This document shows positions 47,080 through 59,079 of a DNA stretch of 64,000 bases, piece by piece. Within the stretch, counting starts at the first letter, position 1, and every line of letters starts with the position of its first letter. Position numbers and translations under genes: made by a program. The notes below the pieces were generated by a model. The model saw only the letters and a program-made list of their open reading frames with translations. It searched no databases and was not told where the DNA came from. The stretch covers positions 70,870,400-70,934,399 of the forward strand of contig OY829328.1 of the NCBI GenBank assembly GCA_963691655.1, in the 5' to 3' direction. This DNA comes from Toxonevra muliebris. Its lineage: Eukaryota; Arthropoda; Insecta; Diptera; Pallopteridae.

Positions 47080-49980
47080 ATTGTATATATTCATCGTAGT
47101 ATTTTAGGATTATAACCCCAACTTTTTCTAGCGATCGATCTATAGGTCATAAATGATCTAGTAGCTTTTTTTGATATTTCACTAACATGTATTTTCCAAA
47201 GTAGTTTTTGGTCCCCAAAAATTTTACTTCCCAATGGAATCCTATTTCCTATTATTGTTTAGTCAACTCGTGCTTTCCACTTCTTGTTGGAGATGAGTAA
47301 TTTGTTGGCTTTTCGACCTCCATGCATCTCATAACCGATGAAGAGCAGTTCTTATAGAGAGATTTAACTCATTTTAAAAGCTCCCTCAAAATATTTCCGA
47401 AAGTATATGCAAGATTGTTATAATCATATTTTCCGTATTTTCCCTATCTTTTCAAAAGCAAAACTATGCGTGTTTTATGATAAAACAAAAACATTTTCGG
47501 GAGTTTATATTTCTTACAAAATTTTGCATCAATATCAACAATAAATAATATGTGAGATCTCCTTATTTTATACAATATTAGCTTGACTGCATAACTTTTA
47601 AATGTTATGAAGTAAAAGGATATAAGTAATATGGTTTAATTCTTATTTATAATTTTTTTTTCCAGTACTTTTTTTAGATCTTCTCCTTGATGCTTTTTTC
47701 TACCAGCCTTTTTCTATTCTCTTGTTAGAATTTTACATTTTATTCTAAATTTTGCTCTTGCTATTTTTTTTAGTTACTTTTAACTTTTCTAGATATTTTT
47801 TCCCAATGTTGTTTCAATCTTCTTTTCCTTTAGATTTCCCTGGCTAAAATTTTTAGACCTAATCCCAAAATTTCGTCTATATGTATTCTTAAATCTTTTT
47901 CTTTATTTATTTCGAAGAAAAGATTCATTTTTTCAAAATATTATTCAATACCTTTTTCCAAAATCCTTTTCTTGAGTTCTCTACAAAATCTGCATCTACA
48001 TCTTTCTCTAAAATTTAGTTTAAATGATTTTAGAGTTCATTTCTTCACTTATATACCAATGTGTAATATCTTTACTGCATTCCTCTTAAATTTTATTTAT
48101 AATTTTTTACTTTTCTTATTTACTTTACGTGAATAAAAGCATCTGTTAGCCATTTAATTGTTAAGAAAAGGACATTAAAAGTGCGATTATTATTGACATA
48201 CAAAAAATTGTCATTAAATAAGATTGAGCTGTAAAGACATTCATGTCATAGTTACATACTATAAACCAGTAATGCAACACAAGCATAAATATCATAACCA
48301 GTGTGGGAGTGAAGTTGAAAGATTTGAATGAGGGTGAATTTCAGTACAGAGGTGGAAGTGCATGAATATACAGACAAATTTTTGAAAGAATATGATGATA
48401 AATGATGACATGCATGGAATTTATGCGGATTTTCTTTTTTTCACAAATGAAATTACAAGAATTTATTAAATTATACAAAAGGGAAGAAATTTATTCAACA
48501 AAGTTTCCTATACGCCTATAAATATACTATAAAAATATTTTGTTAAATATTTGTGTTAAAAAATTTTATTTTACTCAAGTGTGTAATGTTTACATATTTT
48601 TATATTTCATTGTAAAAGCAAATGATTTTTTTTTTTTTCTTTTGCTACTTTTTTGAAATTTGTCCTTGCAAATTGTACCCTAGTGACTGACTGACTGACT
48701 GAATGCCTTGACGCCATTGTCATTATTATTGCATATTCTTTTGAGCACACTTTTCTTCTTTTTTGTTTTTATTCTACTACTTATTTTCAAAATTGTTCAA
48801 AGGCACAGAAAAAGAAAACGTAACAAAAAAAAAAGAAAAGGAATCACAATAGAATTAAACAATAGCGGTGAAATTGTCAAATAATAAAAGAGTAAAATTT
48901 TTGTTTAAACTAAAACTAAACTACAAAATAAAAAAAAAGCTTTAAAAAAATTTTGCTATCATTTTTCAGAACACTTTCTCTTCTAGTAGCTTAACTTGGC
49001 ACTAAATTGTTACTAAGCTGCAATTTTTTTCAACGATTTTTTTCTACAATTTTTCTTTTTTTTTTAATTTTTTATCGCATTTATCTTTCTCTCTCATTTT
49101 TTTTTTGTAAACTTATTTTTACTGCATTTCTTGCATACAATTTTTCTATTCTACATACTGCATTCATTATTCACTTTTTTTTATCGCGCCAACAAGCGGA
49201 AACTATTCATTAGGTACTAATAATGATTATACGCAACGAACATTATTCAAGGATAAAATAACAAACACTTCTACTTACAAGAGTAGCCGCAACTGCTATA
49301 TAACAACAACTGCTATAAGAACAACAACAACAACAACAGCAAATAAAATAGTACCCACAGTAAAGCTACAACAAGAAAAACTTAACAGTAGCTTGAAAAC
49401 AAAACAAAAAAAAAAATCTAACTAAATTTTTATCTGTATTTATTTATGTGTGCGCGCATACTTTAGTTCATACATTTACTTGTATGTGTGTTTATATAAT
49501 ACTGCTACTGTTGCAACGCCTTCAGATATGCAATGAAATATAAAAGAAAAATATAGTATACTGATATCTACATACAGAAGTATATATATTCATATTTTTC
49601 TATGAACACAAAAGACTCGTTTATTACAATTTTGTGCCATGGATGGCTGCGTATTTTATATCAGCACATGTAGGTGTAGATTTATTATATGTGTGTGTGT
49701 ATTTTTATATCCTTGTCAGAAGTGTCCAATGACAACTAAATTCCTGATATTTGAGAAACAAAAAGAAATATTGTGTGCTCAAGTGTCTGCACGAGCAATT
49801 ACCTAAATCTAAGCTTCAAATATAATTTTATAAAAAATTTTTTTATTATATTTTCAATTATATTTTCAAAGATATTCACTTTAAAGTTGTGAACACAAAA
49901 AGAAGTTAGAAAGTTTTACTCATACTTCGGTTTAAAACAAAATAATTTTTTAGTTAAAATTAAATCTGTCAAAGACCAAA
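47080..49980. other. AT-rich interval with a pyrimidine-rich degenerate repeat
   Basis: The stretch 47640-48060 is T/C-rich (TTTTTCTAGATATTTTT-like) and resembles the inverse of the AG-rich repeat at 34.7-36.9 kb. CAA/CAG triplets lie at 49310-49345. No gene recognised. Confidence 0.4.
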
Positions 49981-49999
49981 CGAAGATGAAACTTTCGAA

Positions 50000-50330
50000 T
50001 GTAGTATTGAAAAAACTAGTGCTACTCTTCCTTGCTTCAATTGGCAACTGATAATCGGTCTTGACTGCTTCAATAAAGCTTCCCATGCTGGCACAATTTG
50101 GAAAGGTCGAATGCACTCTGGTTCACCTGTATCTGATCTTTGAAATCAAGATTAGGCTGTTCTCTTCTACGCTTTCCACAACAGTGATTCGTATACCACA
50201 TTTTCCTAGACGAAGCGTTTTCTTCTATTCGTTTTACATGACCTAGGCAGCGAAGCCACTGAAGTTTTATTCAGTTGATCATCTATATCAGTGCCTGCGT
50301 ACACTTCATTCAGCTCATGGTTTCATCTTC
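50000..50330 (-). pseudogene. Non-LTR retrotransposon C-terminal relic (WLGHV type)
   Basis: Minus-strand translation gives NHELNEVYAGTDIDDQLNKT, then after a 1-base frameshift LRCLGHVKRIEENASSRKMW and CCGKRRREQPNLDFKDQIQ. This follows the pattern RLRWLGHVxRM...GxRRRGRPxxRWxDQ at the C-terminus of RTE-like/endonuclease-RT LINEs. No RT core remains. Confidence 0.6.
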
Positions 50331-50654
50331 TTCAAATCACCTTGTCCATGGAAATATTTGCATTTCCAATGCTTCCAATATCATGTCATTAATTAAACGC
50401 TTTCAAAGAGTAACTCTAGAAGGCTGTATGTTGATTTGGAACAAACAAATGAGAAGTTTATAGTCTTTAGTGTTATTATATTGGAAATGGCACTACTCAG
50501 TTCAAATCCCTTGCAATGAATTTGTAATTAATCAATAAAAGTAACTCAGCATAGCCATTTGCATTGATTAATGGAGATGGTAATGGAAAAATTTCATTGC
50601 TTGTAATTGTAATAAGTGTGCAAGTTTTCAAATATGTCAAGCAACAATTGTTGG

Positions 50655-50774
50655 AAAAGTTATGAATCGAAGCAGCGGAGCGGTTAAATTTTCATTGCTC
50701 CAGCTCTAGCTCCGGTCAAAACAGTGTGCTCTACAGCTCCTTGCTCCAGCTCGGCGCTCCGCACCAAAGCCCTG
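50655..50774. mobile_element. Possible hAT MITE right end with GCTCC-rich repeats
   Basis: The sequence GGCGCTCCGCACCAAAGCCCTG ends at 50774 (reverse complement starts CAGGGCTTTGGTGCGG, a hAT-type terminus). GCTCC/GGAGC motifs repeat inside. No left end or duplication was found, so the class is tentative. Confidence 0.35.
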
Positions 50775-51573
50775 GTCCTAGATAAGAACCACCTTAAGCA
50801 AAATTTTGTATATGATTTTCCTCATTGTTTGAGGAATTACTGAGGTCAAATACTATCGTTTGAGATTGGTTTGGTTTTGTCCCGAAAATATGTGTTGCAC
50901 TGTGTTATCATAGAGTTGATCTTATATGTATATCAGTCCTCAGTAGGGTTGCCAGACAGCCTTGATTCGTCTTGATTGTTCAGATTTTTAGTTCCGACTT
51001 TCAGGAATTTGTCCAGATATATTTTGAGATAAAATTTTTACCAATAAATTTAGGCAAATACATTACATAATTTTAAAATATACCGGAAATCTCAGGCGTT
51101 AAAAATATTTATGCAGTGGCTCCATAATTTAAAGTTTTAATTGTGTGCTACGCTGAATACACAGTGCAACAAAAATTGTATGCGCGAGATTTTCCAACGG
51201 TTTCATAGTAATTTGGGGTCAGTGATGACGACTGCGTACTCAGTTTTTCCCCATCACATCTAATTCTCCCACAGTACGAGCCTGAAGTTGGAAAAATTTA
51301 GTCTTCAGGAGCTATTAAGAAATTTGTTTATTTGAACAGATATGAATTTGATGTCGCAGACAAAGTTGTTAAGCACAAAGAGTTCAATCATTTTTGTGCA
51401 TACAATTTTCCTCCATCTCCTATCCGAACGGTAATCGATAGAGCTGAAATATATTGAGAATTATCATAAAATAGACCGAGGTTCATTTTCTGAGATGTAC
51501 AACAAGACTGATTATTTTTGGTATGGGGCTCGAGGCACTTTAATATATATATATATGCATAAGTATGTAAGCA

Positions 51574-53307
51574 TATGGGCCGAAATTTGTAAATCGAAAC
51601 CAATGAAAAAAATTTTTTTTTCAAATTCCACGCAATTGTTCTTATTTTTAGTTAATATATATCTTATGGTAACGAGCAATATGAATATCAGCACAAAAAT
51701 GTACTCTAAACTTTGACAATTGAGCCTATAAAGTTGTTGCCTCTTGTGAAGTGGAAATGAGGTAAAAACACAGAGCACAACTAAAAGGTAAGTTATACCC
51801 AATCTTTGATGTTTTTTTAATATCCATTCGCTATTGAGGATAGAACATAATAAATTGTAGCTAATTCAACCAAAATATTAAAAGAAAACTATTTGGTAAT
51901 CAAATTTGATGGCTTTGAAATGAGTCGCATTTTTTATTGTAACGTAACAGTCTAAAATACTAAAAAGTTTTTTTGCGCAAAGTCCAACAAGTTAAGAAAT
52001 TTTTAAAACTACTTTTTTTCGAGTATTTTAAGTCTATTTTTCGGATCGAAAAAAAGTCGACAATTTTCGTCCTTCATATCTGTGTAGAAAGCGGTGAAAA
52101 AATGTGTAACGTAACAGTCTTTTTTTGTTCCAATAAAATGATTGCTACTAGTTTATCATCGACGGCGCTATTCATTCTTAGAAACCGCACATAAAAGAAA
52201 CCATCATCATTCTTTTCATGTGGAAGTTTCTTACCGGAATGCAAAAATCGCTGAAGGTTTTGAAAATTTGGAACGATGGATCATCATAGCAATTCAAAAA
52301 TAAATTCTCAGCAATGATTTCTGGTTTCGAAGCCGAATTTGGAATAAAAATGTATTCAAACTATTTAGCAAAATCCCATAGAAAAGGATGTGCTGTTGAT
52401 ATTGCTGCAACTACAAAAATAGTCGTGCGAAAGCAGGTTCTAGCTCGTAACTGCCTTGTAATTTATACATTAGATTTCATTGCTGCATTTCATTCGGTAC
52501 GAATCAAAATTCGTCATCGAAGAAGTTGTTGAGGGTAACTTCACTGCTGTAAATAGTATGTTAAATGCAGCTGAAATTTTTGCTGATGTAAAAAATATTC
52601 GCGACATAGCATTGACCCACCAGATCAAAGTCATTGAAGGAAAAATAGTGGCTTTCATTACTTTCAAACAAGGATAAAATTAATTATCTCTATAATTTTT
52701 GAATTATGTAAATTTAAATCTGATATTTAAATTGTGCATTAATTTGCAATGTTATAAAATATAAAAGAAGTAATATTTACCATAAACTGAATTTAAACTT
52801 ATCTAATAAGCAAAGAACCAATAAATATACGTTTTGACTCACTTAATATGCTTTATTGCATTAATTTCGCTTCAATTGTAAACAAAAATCGATAAGTAAC
52901 GTAACAGTCTTTTTTGTGTAACGTAACAGTCCGCACATGTATGCTCTTAAAAAGTTCAAAAACATTATTTTTCAATAAATTAATAATTTCAGGCGTTTCT
53001 TTGCTCTTTAAGCTTGCAAACAATGCATTCAGATATAAAACGGATCCACTAAATTCGCTGACTTTTGCTTACATATAAGGCAACCTCCGAAATCACTTCC
53101 AAAAAATGTAACGTAACAGTCCGCCTTAAAAGGTGTATAACTCAAAAACAACAGGGAATGGACTTTAAGGTCATAAAGGTGGAATTTTAGTCTTGAGGCC
53201 TATTTTCATATGCAATCATAAAAGAGTGTGATTTCATACGGTATTGATGAGATATATGTCAAAAAGTGCGTTCGATTGTAACGTAACAGTCTAAATTTCG
53301 GCCCATA
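51574..53307. mobile_element. Unclassified TIR element with six GTAACGTAACAGTC motifs
   Basis: Inverted ends TATGGGCCGAAATTT (51574) and AAATTTCGGCCCATA (ending 53307) delimit about 1.73 kb. The motif TGTAACGTAACAGTC occurs at 51938, 52105, 52895 (AGTAACGT variant), 52917, 53107 and 53277, all in the same orientation. The last copy is 14 bp inside the right end; the corresponding site at the left end is absent. ATAT is found outside both GGGCC ends and could be a 4-bp duplication or part of the TIR. It contains a broken unknown reading frame (next entry). I could not assign a superfamily. Confidence 0.55.
52314..52677 (+). pseudogene. Unknown protein fragment, frameshifted
   Basis: Two overlapping plus-strand frames read as one protein with a shift near 52500. 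The first gives MYSNYLAKSHRKGCAVDIAA, then KIVVRKQVLARNC and LDFIAAFHS. The second gives ESKFVIEEVVEGNFTAVNSM, AAEIFADVKNIRDIALTHQ and KVIEGKIVAFITF before a stop at 52677. Composition is protein-like, unlike the repeat translations elsewhere. Upstream (52200-52290) another frame gives EVSYRNAKIAEGFENLERW, which may belong to it. I do not recognise the family. Inside the TIR element it may be a transposase remnant or a captured gene. Confidence 0.4.
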
Positions 53308-53309
53308 TA

Positions 53310-56300
53310 CATAAGTATATATAGAAATATATAGGTTTTTTTATCATGGTTATATACTTGATACTTTTCCCATAGAATCACCACTGGCCGCCTACTACAT
53401 TCCCCAACTTTCTTGTTATTCCCATCAGTATATCTTATAATAGAATTCCTCCTTTTCTTCTATTTATCTTTCTAAATAGCATACAAATTGTATTTATATA
53501 ATTTCTAAAAAAATACATGGTTGATTTCAAACAGAGATACAAATAAAACCATAAACATTTCCTCGAAATTTTTCTATTTTTTTTATAGAAATTACATGAA
53601 TGAAATGTCATAGTGAAAGAATAAAATGTGAGGAAAATCTAATAAAATTTATACACTCTAAAAATTATTTACTATAATTAATAGCAAAGTACTAAATTCA
53701 TTTTTCTATAAAGAATGGATAATTTCTTGAAAAAAAGACTCTGTCGTAATGAGTTGTTCCCAAGACACTTATAGAATGCTATATAACAATTTTTTTTACG
53801 GAGAATTCAAGGTCATGACAGAATGCGAATGGGAAATGGTGGTTAAATTTTTGATTTTTAACTCACGGTATGGTCAAAGTTCAAAATTTTAGCAGAAAAT
53901 GCAAGATATGGATTCAATTTCTTCTTAAATGATAAAAATATGTAATGAAAAACTTAAATAGTTAGGAAAAAATTTCGACTCATGTTCATGTCTAAATATA
54001 CCACAAAGTGGCAATTTTGACTTAAACTGATAAAACATTTGGATTTCCAGAATTTCCCTATAGATCAGGTGTTCAATATTTCTACAAATTTTAATATTCA
54101 GGCATTTAATTTAATTTTTTATGTAGAGCATTTTTTCAAAGGAAGTATGGCATTATTCTCGGCCATTTACTCTACACACAGAGACGAGGAAGTTAGGTAC
54201 ACAGTATACAGTATACAGTATGCCAGATAGCAGAAAGTAATCTGAAATATTCTCAGGTCTTCTGAGATTTGACAATTATGACAAGTATTCGCTCAATAAG
54301 TTTTGACAAATAATTTTGTTTATGAGAAAAAACTCTCTTAACCCATTTTCATCAGCTGTACATAAATAAATAAATGAAATAAAAATATCAAAAACCAATA
54401 AACCTTTCGTTTGTTGATTTTTTTTCTGAAATAAAAGCTCTCAAAATATTTTGTAGAGTGGGGTTCTATAAAGTATTTAAATAAACAAAATACAATACTT
54501 ATAAAATGATCGTCTTCAAAAATGACCTCTTTATATTCTAAATAATTTTACCGATTTCAAAAGAATTTTATTTAAATTTCGGAGAGGCAGATTTCTTACT
54601 TGAATGGCATACATAACAAAAAAAACTTTAAGTTTTGGGTTAAATCCTTGGTGCATATTATGCACATGGTTGTTACAAACGCTTTCGAAGATCTCATTTA
54701 TCAATATCTAAAAATTTTTCTGGCTTTTCAAATTTTTCTATTTTATATATATATTTTGCTGGTACCAATGGGTTAATACTTTTTTATATTTACTTCTGAA
54801 ATATCAAATGTTTTGGGAGAAGAGAATAATTTTCAAATTTGCCAGACGTCAGTGAACAGAAAAGAGGGCGTCACTTCTATTTATTTCACTTTATTAATTT
54901 CACTATGGTTAGGTATAGGTATAGGTATAGAAAAAACTAAAATGAGTTCCTTCTGCACTCGTCACATGATGTGATAGATAACATACTTTATGCATTGTTG
55001 TTTACTTTATTGTAAAAGTTTTCGTTGTTATGTTCAAAAAAGTGGAACCATGGGGTTTGCTAAATTTTTAATTTTCTCTTTTCAATGCGCGTTATTCGCC
55101 TTTTTGCACCTAATATTGATATTATTTTACAATTTCAATTAGGAAGAAATAAACTATAAACTAAAATAAACTATGCAATAAAATAATACAATAAGTAAAA
55201 ATAATTTTTGATTTGTTCCACTTTTCCATTGATATGTAACTATATTCCGCAACCGTTTTTGATATAGAAATTATTTGTTGCATACTTTTGGGCTTAAAGT
55301 AAAATATTTTTGTAATAAACTCATATATACTATGAAACCTCACACGATACCGACGTGACATTTCATTTGATCTTCTGTCAATTTACTCCTCTATAAATTT
55401 TTTTTCTTCTTCCCCGAGTAAAGATGTTATCACATCAGATTTTTCTTACTAAAATTTGATCAACACAGCTTAAATAAAATTTTTTTTTAAAAAATTCTTA
55501 ACTTTTCATAAGGAGCAGCTATGATCCAGACCTTCAAAATAAAAAACGTACTCGTACCGTTTACAATAAGCTCATTATCTTGACCTTGTATGCCCCATTA
55601 AAAAATGTTGACAAAACATTCTACATATACCTATATATTTTGGGACTAGTGATCAGGATAGTATCCTTCATCTCTCAAAAAACATTCATTCTTCGCCTCA
55701 GACATAAAAAAACAAACACATCTGATTAGTTTTCGTATGTAATTAATTAAGAAAAAATTTGTACTTTGACGTAAATGAGATCCTAATGGGACAATCAGGC
55801 TTCTCTTTGTATTTACTTTCTATCGAATCTAAGAGGTGGTAAAATCTTCTCGATAATATCTAAATCTCTCACCCCTCCTCTTCGCAAACCCTGAAATAAA
55901 GGGCCGCAACGAATCGTCTTCATTAGAAATTATCTCACGCCAGTTTGTTGATTTCACTCCAGCTTAGATTTATTTCGATTACTAAGAGTCGCTTTCAGAT
56001 ATTCACCGGTTTTTCCCTCTCTTCCTCGACTTTCTAGAGAATAGCAGTTAGTAACTGCTTGTGAAATGATATCACGTTGTCTGCATGGCTTACCAACTTT
56101 ACTCCCTCTTCTTCCTTCGTGTCTCTAATGCCACCTGCGTTCCATGTTTTGCAACCGTAAAATGAGGTTGGCTCCTTACACAATTAAATGTATTTTTTAG
56201 AGTGTACTTTATTTACAATAAAAACAAAACACAAAGAAATAATACAGACAAAAAAAATCTGTTTTTAATACCAAATTGTTGTTGTTGTGATGAAAATATT

Positions 56301-56580
56301 TGTGGATATCTCTATATAAATGCCAAATATATGTACATTGAATATTGATGGCTCTGCTCAATCAAGGTATACTTGAATATTTATATGTATTAGTGTATTG
56401 TGATGACTGCAATGCAATAAATTTACATATACTCGTATAAACTTTTTGCTTAAAAAAAAGTCAAGGATACACTTATTTAAGTTGAAAATAATATGCCAAA
56501 GTATAAACATTAGTATGTGCATATAAATAAATAAAAAAAAAAAAACTTAAGATACTAAATTTAAATTTACATTTATTACA
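53310..56580. other. AT-rich non-coding interval
   Basis: Mostly AT-rich DNA. The block 54930-55070 is a copy of the dispersed repeat at 12745-12880. ACAGTAT is repeated three times at about 54201-54221. A less AT-rich stretch at 55860-56170 has no convincing frame. Confidence 0.4.
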
Positions 56581-56584
56581 AGTA

Positions 56585-57872
56585 CAGGGTGACAATCGTA
56601 AAGTGACGCACTCACTTCAGCAGTTATTTTCAAAAGGACGTACTTTCATTAAGTACAATTAAGTGTTAACATTGCTGAATATATAAGCATTCATTTGAAC
56701 CCCACCTCATTCAATATAACCTCCTTTAGCCTGCACACATGCCTTCAATCGATCCGGAAATCGTAGGACTGTTCGCCGCAGGACTTCCTGATCAATTTCA
56801 GTCCAGGCTTTCTCTAATGAATTTGTCAGCGACTCCAGACTGTGGTGTTGAGATGCACAAGCCTTACTCTCTAAAATACTCCAAATAGAGTAGTCCATTG
56901 GATTCAAGTCTGGGGAGTATGGTGGCCATTCTTGAGATGTTATGAATCCAGGAAAATTGTCTTTTATCCATGTTTGCGTTAATTTTGGCATGTGGGAAGG
57001 TGCAGAATCTTGCTGGAAAGTCCAGTTTTCATTTCCAAATGTATCTTGGGCCCAGGGAAGAACATGTTCATTTAAAATGCTACGATAAAAAACCTGGTCA
57101 ATTTTAACACCCTCTTCAACGAATATTAGAGGGGTTCTGGCATTAGCGGAAACTCCAGCCCATACCATAACGGAAGCTGGCTTTTGAACTCGGCCAACAG
57201 TCCTATTTTGTTGCGATGATGATGTTAGCCACATTCGGTCATTTTGCGCATTGAAATGTTGTTCAACCGTGAAAATTTTTTTATCTGTAAACAAGATATT
57301 TTCAACATTTTTTAACACGGAGGAGCGTAGCAACGCCTTGCATCTTTGCAGTCGCAAATCTTTCTTTTTTTGTGTCAGATCTTGAGCTTTTCGGAGCTTG
57401 TACGGCTTAAGATTAAGCTTTGATTTTGCAATGATTCGCACTGTTTCACGATTTACTCCCACTTCCTTAGCGATTTTTCTCATTGAGCGCCTTGGATTTC
57501 GCTTGATTCGTTTACGAATTTTTTCTTTTAAACTAGTAGTGGCAACTGTTGAAAATTTTCCCCGGTTTCTATCTCCAAAACCCCCAGTTTCATTATATCG
57601 GGTAATAGCTCGGTCTACCGTACGACTTGACAAATTTAAAGCCTTTGCAATTTGACGGCTACTATAATTTGCCAAATGAAATTTCAAAATTTCACGACGA
57701 ATATTTTCCTTGTTCATTTTTATGGAAATTTCAAAATGTAATAACAAAAATTCAAATGAAATTAAAAGCAAAGCCAATGATGAATGAATTTGCTTTTTAA
57801 ATTAAAGTAACGGTAAATGGCAAAGCTTGCTGCTGAGTATTAAACTTGCGTCACTTTACAATTGTCACCCTG
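56585..57872 (-). mobile_element. Complete 1288-bp DD37D mariner-like transposon, copy 2
   Basis: Same ends as copy 1 (CAGGGTGACAATCGTAAAGT at 56585, inverted copy ending at 57872), with TA at 56583-56584 and 57873-57874. It has the same length to the base as copy 1 and differs by scattered substitutions only. It is inserted in AT-rich unique DNA. Confidence 0.9.
56707..57717 (-). CDS. DD37D transposase, intact frame, copy 2
   Basis: 336 residues from the Met before NKENIRRE, aligned to copy 1 without gaps and with 12 amino-acid differences. The triad D145 (FTDKKIF), D237 (QQDSAPSH) and D275 (SPDLNPMDYS) is kept. Two changes are close to the active site: the residue after D145 is Lys instead of Glu, and SHMAK is SHMPK. 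Other differences include V210F, S256P and a C-terminal KGGYIE instead of KGIYIE. The frame is open, but activity may be reduced. The two HTH regions are as in copy 1. Confidence 0.86.
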   Translation of the reverse strand: MNKENIRREILKFHLANYSSRQIAKALNLSSRTVDRAITRYNETGGFGDRNRGKFSTVATTSLKEKIRKRIKRNPRRSMRKIAKEVGVNRETVRIIAKSKLNLKPYKLRKAQDLTQKKKDLRLQRCKALLRSSVLKNVENILFTDKKIFTVEQHFNAQNDRMWLTSSSQQNRTVGRVQKPASVMVWAGVSANARTPLIFVEEGVKIDQVFYRSILNEHVLPWAQDTFGNENWTFQQDSAPSHMPKLTQTWIKDNFPGFITSQEWPPYSPDLNPMDYSIWSILESKACASQHHSLESLTNSLEKAWTEIDQEVLRRTVLRFPDRLKACVQAKGGYIE

Positions 57873-57874
57873 TA

Positions 57875-59070
57875 CACACTATGTTCATATATGCCACACA
57901 ACACTCAAGGGTTTACTTTTCTTCTCTGTCTTCGCTCTCTCTCTCTCTCTCTTATTTACAATTTTACATGAGTTACAGTCAGTCTGACTCATTTTACTCA
58001 TTTTACATCTAATCTGATAATAATAACTTTGAAATATCAAATAAACGTAAATCAATTTGACTTGGTTCACTTGAAAGCTGCTGATACTTGTAAATGCTGC
58101 TGCTTCCTCTGACTTTTAACTAAATTTAAGCATTATATCCCTTTTCATATTAACATCATCACTCGTAAAGACACACTTATGTATATGATACAACATACGT
58201 AACCATATGTTTGCAAGTTTGTGTGCGTGTGTATGTGTGCGTGTGTTGTGCATGTGAGCGCATTTCTAATATTGCCCATAAGTATAATTTCCGGTTTATC
58301 ATTGCGTGTCTTGTGTGTGTTTATGTATGTGTATTTTATACAAATGTATTCCACATGCCTTTATATTATCAAAATTTAATGTTTGCTGCTTTTCTGCTAA
58401 GTATCTAGAAAATGTGCTTCTCGTTAGTAAATTCCAATCCCTTAGTTACTTACAGTCATTTAGTTATTGTTGTTGTGTGGTTTTGTTCTCGATAATCTTT
58501 AATGTGATTTAATGCAAATACATGTTCGTAGATGGGTTGATGATATAAGATGAAATCTCCACTCAGTTGGCAATATTTCATTGTGACATTTTCAATTTTA
58601 CTTGGTACAGAAATAGCATGTAATTTTTGAGCATATAATTGAAGGAAAGAAATACAAAACAACTAATGAGATTTAGATAATGTAACAGATAGCTGATAGC
58701 TTTTTATAAGATAGGAAATATACTTATTATTCAATCCGTGAGGGATTACTTAGGTCAGATTGTAAGTTTTCAAATAAAACAATTTTTTTGTTCTTATCTC
58801 TCCTTATTCCTTCTGATACTTTTGGACTTAATTAATTTCCTGTGGTCTATGCTTTTAAGTTCCTTCAACGATTTTGTAAATTTATTTACTTTCCAACGTT
58901 CTCTTCTATATAACTTTAGGTAACCTTTAGGTCTTCTGCTGCCTTGGAGGTTTAATGTTAACGTCTGACGACATATTTCATACTTTTGTTGTACGTAGTG
59001 TAATGTAGTGCCATTTACGCAGCTTAATCCGTTTGGCAACTAGAATCTAGCGGGATGTAAGTAAAATTTT
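57875..59070. other. Short microsatellite-bearing non-coding interval
   Basis: A CT repeat at 57930-57952 and TG-rich stretches at 58220-58255 and 58310-58335. No gene recognised; the small frames are low-complexity. Confidence 0.4.
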
Positions 59071-59079
59071 GTGCAACAA

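Noticed and set aside
55860..56170. Less AT-rich stretch that might be another LINE relic (minus strand)
   Set aside because: Fragments such as KLVSHADNVI are suggestive of an RT palm, but the order of motifs could not be established.
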